Shown here piece after piece: positions 58,272 to 64,000 of a stretch of 64,000 nt of DNA (the first letter of the stretch is position 1; every line of letters begins with the position of its first letter). The notes beneath the pieces were generated by a model, which saw nothing but the letters and a program-made list of their open reading frames with translations, was not told the origin of the DNA and ran no database searches. The DNA lies in contig CALGAP010000004.1 of assembly GCA_937958995.1 (NCBI GenBank), positions 186,001 to 250,000 of the forward strand. Reading direction: 5' to 3'. Source of the DNA: an uncultured Chitinophagaceae bacterium. GTDB taxonomy: Bacteria; Bacteroidota; Bacteroidia; Chitinophagales; Chitinophagaceae. The translations under genes and the position numbers were made by a program.

Positions 58272-58958
58272 ATGTTTACACGTCACAGGAAATATATATT
58301 GACAATGGCAGCCCTGGTGATGGGCTGCTTTTTTGTTTTGCCGTCCTGTGAAAACGATGTAAACGAAGTGAACGATTTGTATAAAAAGAAAACCGGTTTT
58401 GAAGAAGCCCTCGAAATAGAAAGCTATTTGAGCCAGGATGGTTTTGTAAAAGCCAAACTGGTGGCGCCATACATGCGGCGTTATGTAACCGAATCGCGCG
58501 CCGATGCCGATTCACCCTTTGTTGAATTTCCCCGTTCGTTGCATGTTGATTTCTTCGACTCTTCGGGAGCAAAAGAAAGCTACCTCGACGCGAACTACGG
58601 AAAATATTTTGAGCTGGAACGCAAAGTACTCTTGCGCGACAGCGTGGTGGTGATCAATACAAAAAACGGCGACACGCTGCGCACCATGAAGTTGTGGTGG
58701 GATCAGAACAGTTCGGAGTTTTATACCGATGATACCGCGCGCATTTACCAACCCGACAAAGTAATACTGGCAGCCGCAGGGCTGCAGGCAGCCCAGGACC
58801 TGAGCAATATTGTGTTTTTCAAAAGCTCGGGCGTAATTGCGGTGCCCAAAGATGATTCCACTTCCACCGGTTCAACCGATTCATTGTCAACGGTTGTTCC
58901 GGATTCCTTACGCATCAGCCGCCCGCTGCCGCCGCGTCGCATTGACTCTGCCCAATAA
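58272..58958 (+). CDS. lptC: LPS export system component LptC (lipoprotein)
   Basis: A 228-residue protein. The N-terminus has a lipobox (VLPSC, Cys near 24), so it is anchored as a lipoprotein, unlike the membrane-anchored LptC of E. coli. Residues 45-185 show the LptC/YrbK beta-jellyroll: ESYLSQDGFVKAKLVAPYMRRYV, HVDFFDSSGAKESYLDANYGKYFELERKVLLRDSVVVINTKNGDTLRTMKLWWDQNSSEFYTDD. The tail is Ser/Thr/Pro-rich. It moves LPS across the periplasm with LptA and the LptBFG transporter. It begins one base after the barrel gene. Confidence 0.87.
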   Translation: MFTRHRKYILTMAALVMGCFFVLPSCENDVNEVNDLYKKKTGFEEALEIESYLSQDGFVKAKLVAPYMRRYVTESRADADSPFVEFPRSLHVDFFDSSGAKESYLDANYGKYFELERKVLLRDSVVVINTKNGDTLRTMKLWWDQNSSEFYTDDTARIYQPDKVILAAAGLQAAQDLSNIVFFKSSGVIAVPKDDSTSTGSTDSLSTVVPDSLRISRPLPPRRIDSAQ

Positions 58959-59256
58959 GTCTTCAAAAATTTTTCTTCGCTTTCATTCCAACCTTTAGCA
59001 GCTTTACTGCTCTTATTGGCGTTGCCATTTGGAACCAACAGCACACATGCTAATGGTTATCGTGAGAAAAACAAGCCTGGGCGATATAGCCGCCCGCGAC
59101 CAATAGTACGCGCAGTTAGCCAGCCCAGCAGGTGATATAAAGGTCAGGCATACACGTTTTCAACTAATATATCACAGTTGCACCGTCGATTTTAAGGAGA
59201 AGACACAGTTATTTCCGCAACTATAAAATTCGTTGTATAACGTAGTAATAATGCGA
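58959..59256. other. Gene-free stretch downstream of lptC
   Basis: About 300 bases with no supported reading frame or hairpin on either strand. It leads into the two predicted RNA genes described next. Confidence 0.5.
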
Positions 59257-59287
59257 TTGCATCTGAAGTTATATAGTTGTACGTTTG
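59257..59287 (+). promoter_or_regulatory. Consensus promoter of predicted small RNA
   Basis: TTG at 59257-59259, exactly 20 bases, TACGTTTG at 59280-59287: a full match to the Bacteroidota consensus, with no reading frame behind it. Confidence 0.6.
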
Positions 59288-59293
59288 TTGCGA

Positions 59294-59398
59294 GTGAGTT
59301 TCCCATCCACCACTATTCATCGATAGCATCAAATCTTTATAAGGGTTCACTGAGTCTTCTGTGTCAAAGGCCAACCCAGTGGTGGGAGGCCTTTTTTT
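59294..59398 (+). ncRNA. Predicted small RNA, about 105 nt
   Basis: A consensus promoter (59257-59287) and a strong terminator (59366-59398) bound a stretch without ATG. The segment CCACCACT (59307-59314) is the exact complement of AGTGGTGG (59378-59385), which is the loop and 3' arm of the terminator stem. The RNA can therefore fold in two mutually exclusive ways, one of which would open the terminator. No gene follows directly, so a trans-acting or decoy RNA is as likely as an attenuator. Ends are estimates. Confidence 0.5.
59366..59398 (+). terminator. Terminator of the predicted small RNA
   Basis: AAAGGCC-aa-CCCA (59366-59378) pairs with TGGG-a-GGCCTTT, continuing in seven T. Confidence 0.82.
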
Positions 59399-59482
59399 GA
59401 ATGTTGAATTTGAATTTGAACAAGGAATTTGAATTTGAATTAATGATGCCTTTTTTCATAGTCAAATTTGAGTTCAATATTC
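59399..59482. repeat. Modular palindromic repeat, copy E
   Basis: The left arm is GAATGTT-GAATTT-GAATTT-GAACAAG-GAATTT-GAATTT-GAATTA; the right arm CAAATTTGAG-TTC-AATATTC is shortened and has lost the CTTGTTC module. It lies exactly between the terminators of two convergent predicted RNAs. Confidence 0.65.
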
Positions 59483-59511
59483 AAATAAAAACAGCCCCAA
59501 TTGGGGCTGTA
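59483..59511 (-). terminator. Minus-strand terminator of the CA-rich RNA
   Basis: Perfect palindrome ACAGCCCC-AATT-GGGGCTGT (59491-59510); on the minus strand it is followed by TTTTATTT. On the plus strand no T run follows, so it acts leftwards. Confidence 0.8.
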
Positions 59512-59831
59512 ATGCGTTTGTACGAGTCTTTACCAACATTTTACGGGTTCATCATTGGGTACAAATTTTTTGAAGTGTTGCTTGTCGGATAATGGATTTT
59601 TTGTTTTGGTTTAACAGGATTTTGGATTAAAGGACTATTGGATTACTGGTTGCCGTAATTGGGTGATTCCAGGCAGATAAGGTTTGGTTCTTAAGGATGA
59701 CTGGTTTGCCTGAATGGGTCTTTCTTAGGATTGGTTTTGCGAACTGGTTTTTTCAAGGATTGGGTCTTTCGCGTGATATTGGATTCGTGGTTTGGATTGG
59801 ATATTGGCGTCCTTGGAATCAATCAATCTGA
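59483..59831 (-). ncRNA. Predicted C/A-rich non-coding RNA of about 345 nt with repeated AATCC and AAACCA
   Basis: On the minus strand a perfect promoter (59838-59868) and a strong terminator (59483-59511) bound a region with no credible reading frame. The RNA is poor in G and U for most of its length and carries AATCC eight times within 59581-59812 and AAACCA five times. A longer direct repeat, GAAAGACCCA (complements 59715-59724 and 59761-59770), recurs 46 bases apart. Multisite single-stranded motifs of this kind suggest a decoy or scaffold for an RNA-binding protein. No known RNA family is recognised; RNase P and tmRNA signatures are absent. Confidence 0.55.
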
Positions 59832-59837
59832 CGAATA

Positions 59838-59868
59838 CAAACCTATTCCAATATCGCTCAAAGCGCAA
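59838..59868 (-). promoter_or_regulatory. Consensus promoter of the CA-rich RNA
   Basis: On the minus strand TTG (complement 59866-59868), 20 bases, TAGGTTTG (complement 59838-59845): full consensus match. Confidence 0.6.
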
Positions 59869-60019
59869 GAGCGTTTTTGCTTAACTTTTTTCATTCACGA
59901 TTTACCAGTCTTTTCGTAAAAATACGGTCCCTGGTTTTCGTAATCTCCCGAATGCCTGGCTGCGAATCATATATTTATACCTAAATTCAATAATCTTACA
60001 TTTATTAAACAGCCTTTAT

Positions 60020-60841
60020 ATGAGCTTTACCAATAAAGTGGTGCTGGTAACCGGGGGAAGCCGGGGCATCGGGAAATCCATCGCAATCCGGCTCGCTGCG
60101 GCCGGCGCCCATGTGGCTATTGTGGCTAAGACGGTAGAGCCGCATCCCAGGCTGGAGGGCACCATCCATACCGCCGCCGCCGAAATTGACCAGGCGGGGC
60201 CGGGTAAAGTGCTGGCCCTTCCCGGCGACATACGCCATGAAGAAAGCATTGAGCAGGTGGTAAAGGCTACTGCTGACCATTTCGGAGGTATTGATATACT
60301 GGTGAATAATGCCAGTGCTATCAACCTTTCCTCTACCGAACAACTGGAACCCAAGCGTTACGACCTGATGCAGGATATCAACGTGCGTGGCACCTTCCTG
60401 ATGAGCCGCGCCTGCATACCCTATCTTAAAAAAGCGGAAAACCCGCATATTCTCAATCTTTCTCCTCCCATCAGCCTCAACCCCGAATGGTTTGGCAAAC
60501 ACCTGGCTTATACCATCAGCAAGTTTGGTATGAGCATGATAGTGCTGGGGCTGGCCGAAGAACTGAAACCCTATAGAATTGCAGCCAATGCTTTGTGGCC
60601 CCAAACCACGATTGCGACCGCAGCAGTAAAAAATTTATTGGGAGGCGATTTCCTGGTGCAACGCAGCCGCACACCCGAAATAGTAGCCGATGCGGCTTTT
60701 CATGTTCTGAAGAGACCTTCCACGGAATGCACGGGCAATTTCTTCATCGACGAGCAGGTGTTGGCCAGCGAAGGCATCACCGATTTCACAAAGTATGCAG
60801 TAAACCCTTCGCAGCCGCTGATGAAGGATCTGTTTTTGTAA
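60020..60841 (+). CDS. Short-chain dehydrogenase (HSDL2-like)
   Basis: A 273-residue SDR. The cofactor site is VLVTGGSRGIGKSIAIRLA (NADP-type Arg15), followed by DILVNNASAINL, SPPISLNPEWFGKHLAYTISKFGMSM with catalytic Tyr164 and Lys168, and a C-terminal ANALWPQTTIATAAVKNLLGG. The long segment after the glycine motif (KTVEPHPRLEGTIHTAAAEI) and the WFGKHLAYT sequence match the HSDL2/peroxisomal-type SDRs that handle acyl or sterol compounds. A near-consensus TACATTTA (59997-60004) lies 15 bases before the ATG. Convergent with lysS. Confidence 0.9.
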   Translation: MSFTNKVVLVTGGSRGIGKSIAIRLAAAGAHVAIVAKTVEPHPRLEGTIHTAAAEIDQAGPGKVLALPGDIRHEESIEQVVKATADHFGGIDILVNNASAINLSSTEQLEPKRYDLMQDINVRGTFLMSRACIPYLKKAENPHILNLSPPISLNPEWFGKHLAYTISKFGMSMIVLGLAEELKPYRIAANALWPQTTIATAAVKNLLGGDFLVQRSRTPEIVADAAFHVLKRPSTECTGNFFIDEQVLASEGITDFTKYAVNPSQPLMKDLFL

Positions 60842-60843
60842 GA

Positions 60844-62361
60844 TTAATCAACGTGTCTTTCCGGCCTCATTTGCGGGAACAGCAACACATCCTGTATGCT
60901 TGGCTGGTTGGTGAGCAACATGCAAAGCCTGTCTATACCAATACCAATGCCGGCGGTAGGAGGCATGCCATATTCCAGCGCGCGCAGGAAATCATAATCG
61001 ATATACATCGCTTCATCATCGCCGCGCTTCATGAGCTCGGCCTGCGCTTCAAAACGTTCGCGCTGATCAATAGGATCGTTCAGCTCGCTATATGCGTTGG
61101 CTATTTCCTTACCGTTGATCATTAGCTCAAAACGCTCTACCAGCCCGGGTTTGCTGCGGTGCTTCTTGGTAAGCGGGCTCATTTCAACGGGGTAGTCGAT
61201 GATGAAGGTGGGTTGTATAAAATGGCTCTCGCAGGTCTCGCTGAAAATTTCATCAATCAGTTTGCCCTTGCCCATATTCGCTTCGGTATGAATGCCGAGC
61301 TTCTTACAAGTGTCGCGCAATTGTGCTTCGTCCATGCCGCTGATATCAATGCCGGTATATTGCTGAATGGCTTCGAATATACTTACGCGTGGGAAAGGCG
61401 CTTTAAAGCTGATGTTGTTTTCACCAACGGTGAGTTCGGTGGTACCGTTCACCGCGATGGCCACTCTTTCGAGCAACTGCTCGGTCACTTCCATCATCCA
61501 GAAATAATCCTTATACGCAGTGTACCATTCCAGGATGGTGAATTCGGGGTTATGCGTTCTGTCCATACCCTCGTTGCGGAAGTTGCGGCTGAATTCATAT
61601 ACCCAGTCAAAACCGCCAACGATCAGTCTTTTCAGGTACAGCTCGTTAGCGATACGCAGATAGAAAGGAACATCCAACGCATTATGATGCGTAATGAAAG
61701 GACGCGCGGCGGCGCCACCGGGTATGGCCTGCAATACCGGCGTATCTACTTCCAGCGCACCTTTTTCATTCAAAAATTCGCGGATGGTATTGATGGCTTT
61801 CGTGCGTTTTACAAACACCTCCTTCACATCGGGATTCACGATGAGGTCGGCATAACGCTGGCGGTAGCGGAATTCGGGATCGGTAACCGCGTCGAAAGTC
61901 TCGCCCTCTTTTTCCTTTACCACCGGCAGCGGCTTCAGCGATTTGGAGAGCAGCGTCAGTTCGGTTACATGCACCGAAATCTCTCCCGTGCGCGTAGTGA
62001 ACACAAATCCTTTCACACCAATAATGTCTCCTATATCCATCAGGTGTTTCCATACCTTATCGTACAGGGTTTTGTCTTCGCCGGGACAAATATCATCGCG
62101 CTTTATATACAGTTGAATGCGGCCGCTGCTGTCTTGCAATACGGCAAACGATGCCTTGCCCATATCACGGATGCTCATGATGCGGCCGGCGAGACATACG
62201 TCTTTGAACTCGTCTTTATTCTCTTCTCCCTTATATGAACTTTTGATAGTGGCTGCAGTAATATTCACCGGGTACAATGGCGCCGGGTAGGAGTTGATGC
62301 CCAGCTTCTCCAACTCTTTCAGTTTCTCTCTCCTTATTATCTCTTGTTCAGACAAATGCAT
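60844..62361 (-). CDS. lysS: Lysyl-tRNA synthetase, class II
   Basis: A 505-residue aminoacyl-tRNA synthetase. The OB-fold anticodon domain (about 55-160) contains VCLAGRIMSIRDMGKASFAVLQDSSGRIQLYI. The catalytic core has motif 2 FRNEGMDRTHNPEFTILEWY and motif 3 GIGIGIDRLCMLL. LysS rather than AspS/AsnS is indicated by the HNALDVPFYLRIANELYLKRLIVGGFDWVYE segment. The start is ATG 62361 (MHLSEQEIIRREKL); 16 codons upstream lack homology. A -7 type box TATTTTTG (complement 62397-62404) fits that start. Confidence 0.96.
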   Translation of the reverse strand: MHLSEQEIIRREKLKELEKLGINSYPAPLYPVNITAATIKSSYKGEENKDEFKDVCLAGRIMSIRDMGKASFAVLQDSSGRIQLYIKRDDICPGEDKTLYDKVWKHLMDIGDIIGVKGFVFTTRTGEISVHVTELTLLSKSLKPLPVVKEKEGETFDAVTDPEFRYRQRYADLIVNPDVKEVFVKRTKAINTIREFLNEKGALEVDTPVLQAIPGGAAARPFITHHNALDVPFYLRIANELYLKRLIVGGFDWVYEFSRNFRNEGMDRTHNPEFTILEWYTAYKDYFWMMEVTEQLLERVAIAVNGTTELTVGENNISFKAPFPRVSIFEAIQQYTGIDISGMDEAQLRDTCKKLGIHTEANMGKGKLIDEIFSETCESHFIQPTFIIDYPVEMSPLTKKHRSKPGLVERFELMINGKEIANAYSELNDPIDQRERFEAQAELMKRGDDEAMYIDYDFLRALEYGMPPTAGIGIGIDRLCMLLTNQPSIQDVLLFPQMRPERHVD

Positions 62362-62429
62362 GATCAAAAATTGTTGATTGTGTTGCAAAACGGCTGCAAA
62401 AATAGTCAACTTATACCTACTTTCACCAC

Positions 62430-62960
62430 ATGGATTTCCTTAACCATCCCGTACTTCCGGAGAGCCTGCCCCGCGCAGAAGCGGTTGAGTTAAAGCCGCT
62501 TTCGCCCGACTATCTCAAAGTGATGCGCTGGCAATGGCTGATAAGCATGTTTATCTTGCTGGCCATACTGGGCATACTCTTCTCTTTCATTCCAACCTTG
62601 CAACAACCCTTACCTATTGCGATGGCCGGCGGAGGATGGCTGCTGGTGGCAGTGGCCTGGTATGTATTGATGCATAAGTCATTTGCTAATAAAGGCTATG
62701 CGATCAGGGATAAGGACGTGATTTACCGCACGGGCTGGATTGTACGGACAACTCATACCTGTCCGTTTAACCGCATACAACACAGCACCGTGGCTATAGG
62801 ACCGCTGGAGCGGCAATACGGGCTGGCCAGGCTGGTGCTGTTTACCGCGGGCAGCAGCAGCGCCGATATGCGCCTGCCAGGTCTTACGCAAGAGGAAGCA
62901 CAAAACCTGAAAGAATGGATCACCAAAAAGATAGCTGATGAACCCACCGGGCAACTATGA
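62430..62960 (+). CDS. PH-domain (bPH2/YdbS-like) membrane protein
   Basis: A 176-residue protein with two transmembrane segments (about 36-56 and 63-85) followed by a bacterial PH domain (85-170): YAIRDKDVIYRTGWIVRTTHTCPFNRIQHSTVAIGPLERQYGLARLVLFTAGSSSADMRLPGL, including the GW and RIQH features of YdbS. The function of YdbS/YdbT pairs is unclear; in Bacillus they affect antimicrobial resistance. The next gene, a YdbT-like partner, starts inside its 3' end. Confidence 0.85.
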   Translation: MDFLNHPVLPESLPRAEAVELKPLSPDYLKVMRWQWLISMFILLAILGILFSFIPTLQQPLPIAMAGGGWLLVAVAWYVLMHKSFANKGYAIRDKDVIYRTGWIVRTTHTCPFNRIQHSTVAIGPLERQYGLARLVLFTAGSSSADMRLPGLTQEEAQNLKEWITKKIADEPTGQL

Positions 62961-64000
62961 CTGGCATATACCACAGCGACAGGCTACCGCGGGCATCATC
63001 ATAATGCTGTACAAAACAGTGGTGACCGTACTCAAAAGCCTGTGGGTGCTGATATTCATCGTGGTGTTTCGTACCGGGCAGAGCGGCCCGGGTTTTCTCG
63101 AATACATGATACTGGGCATAGCTGTACTGATACTGGTGCAGTCGCTGGTGGAGTTTTTCTATTTCCGTTTTTATATGCTCAATGATGAGCTCATCATCAA
63201 GAAAGGCTTTTTAAGCAAAAAACATATTGCCATACCCCTACGGAAAATCCAGGCCGTGCACATTGAACAGGGCATATTGCATCAGTTGATGAATGTGGCG
63301 AAAGTGAAAATTGATACCGCTGGTTCAGAAAAAACGGAAGCAGTGATAGACGCCATATCAGTGCCGAAAGCCGAGCAACTGAAAACATTTCTGCTGGACG
63401 AAAGGTTGGCACTTGCCGGTGAAGTAATGGAAAAAATGCCGCCGCCCGATAAACTCATCATCAGTCTTGGCGCCGCGGATATCCTGAAGATGGGTTTATC
63501 AGCCAATCATATCCAGGCATTCTTCATTGTGCTAGCCTTTTTTATGTCGTTATATGAAAACCTGCGCGAAGCTTTTGGGAACAGGCTCGAAGATGCCATT
63601 GAAGAATCCGGATTGTACCAGTCGTTGATCTCATCGGTACCGGTGCTGGTATTTGTGGTGCTCATCGTTTCGGTATTGGTGTCGATGGTGAATATTATGC
63701 TGAAGTACCATGATTTTTCGCTGGCAGAAACGCCGCAGGCATTCAAACTGAAATCGGGTTTGATCAATAGCAGGCAATTCGTGGTGCCTTTTTCGCGGAT
63801 ACAATTTATTTCCTGGGAAGCAAATTGGGTAAGGAGGCTGATAAAATTTTACAACGTTGAATTTCACCAGGCCACCGGCAGCCAGGTAAATGAAAAGCAG
63901 AAAATAAAAGTACCCGTTACCCGCCCTGAATTCATTGCACCGCTTTTTGAGCGCTATCATGCATTAATTGATGACTCAGCGCATTCTGAGCACCATATTC
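62938..64000 (+). CDS. PH-domain (YdbT-like) membrane protein, partial at right edge
   Basis: The reading frame opens at ATG 62938, 23 bases inside the preceding gene, and runs past the window end (354 codons visible). The start MNPPGNYDWHIPQRQATAGIIIMLYK is followed by several membrane segments (about 28-42, 54-72, 190-208, 232-252) and repeated PH units: ELIIKKGFLSKKHIAIPLRKIQAVHIEQGILHQ and FKLKSGLINSRQFVVPFSRIQFISWEANWVRRL. It pairs with the YdbS-like gene as in Bacillus ydbST. Overlapping genes imply translational coupling. Confidence 0.85.
   Translation, partial: MNPPGNYDWHIPQRQATAGIIIMLYKTVVTVLKSLWVLIFIVVFRTGQSGPGFLEYMILGIAVLILVQSLVEFFYFRFYMLNDELIIKKGFLSKKHIAIPLRKIQAVHIEQGILHQLMNVAKVKIDTAGSEKTEAVIDAISVPKAEQLKTFLLDERLALAGEVMEKMPPPDKLIISLGAADILKMGLSANHIQAFFIVLAFFMSLYENLREAFGNRLEDAIEESGLYQSLISSVPVLVFVVLIVSVLVSMVNIMLKYHDFSLAETPQAFKLKSGLINSRQFVVPFSRIQFISWEANWVRRLIKFYNVEFHQATGSQVNEKQKIKVPVTRPEFIAPLFERYHALIDDSAHSEHHI

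Noticed and set aside
59192..59374. Minus-strand frame of 60 codons
   Set aside because: It starts with TTG inside the terminator stem of the predicted small RNA and has no motif; chance frame.
59483..59831. RNase P RNA or tmRNA for the CA-rich transcript
   Set aside because: The size would fit, but the conserved RNase P core (GAAAGTCC-type) and tmRNA tRNA-like end are absent.

Overview
The window looks like a chromosomal segment of a Bacteroidota bacterium, most likely a Chitinophagaceae-type soil or freshwater organism. The evidence is direct. Many genes are preceded by the Bacteroidota housekeeping promoter (TTG or TTC, about 20 bases, then TAnnTTTG). Shine-Dalgarno sites are weak or absent. 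The gene content is typical of the phylum: LytS/LytTR sensor pairs with Reg_prop/Y_Y_Y input, PepSY-like secreted proteins, Tat-exported oxidoreductases, DoxX, LptC and M23 peptidases. There is no rRNA, tRNA, CRISPR array, prophage or complete insertion sequence.

Layout. 1-5.1 kb: the start of an SGNH hydrolase, a MarR regulator with an acyl-CoA dehydrogenase, then a three-gene unit made of a Cys-rich exported peptide precursor and an ABC exporter. 5.1-12.4 kb: two small proteins, the complete oxidative pentose phosphate operon (gnd-zwf-pgl, minus strand), a di-heme cytochrome, an RRM protein, an orphan HATPase domain and a frameshifted DUF72 gene. 12.5-22.8 kb: MFS exporter, M23 and S9 peptidases, AhpD-like protein, an unpaired 2-oxoacid:ferredoxin oxidoreductase beta subunit, cupin, YciO, GNAT and RNase HII.

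22.9-30.2 kb: a same-strand block for inorganic sulfur handling: TauE, MBL-rhodanese persulfide dioxygenase, two half-size YeeE/YedE channels, a Tat-exported DsrE-like protein, TsdA thiosulfate dehydrogenase and a secreted DsrE protein, followed by heme A synthase. Read together they could import and oxidise thiosulfate or persulfide and export sulfite. 30.3-42 kb: patatin, lipid kinase, a DoxX gene with a damaged 5' end, a LytS/LytTR pair beside a PepSY-like gene, FabH, DUF1543, hydrolase, DUF2905 and a Gfo/Idh oxidoreductase. 42.2-49.5 kb: typA and a second LytS/LytTR pair, again beside a PepSY-like gene that is a paralogue of the first. 50-64 kb: metalloprotease, two glycosyltransferases, MeaB, the coaX-OMP-lptC operon, SDR, LysS and two PH-domain proteins, the last cut by the window edge.

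Most unusual content: (i) three predicted non-coding RNAs with recognisable promoter and terminator, two of them converging in the 1-kb gap between lptC and the SDR gene; (ii) a dispersed family of imperfect palindromes built from 6-7 base GAATTT/GAACAAG modules, several beginning exactly at a stop codon; (iii) the bacteriocin-like precursor with its exporter; (iv) 20-bp-period direct repeats upstream of both LytTR systems. No search could be run, so family names rest on motif recognition.
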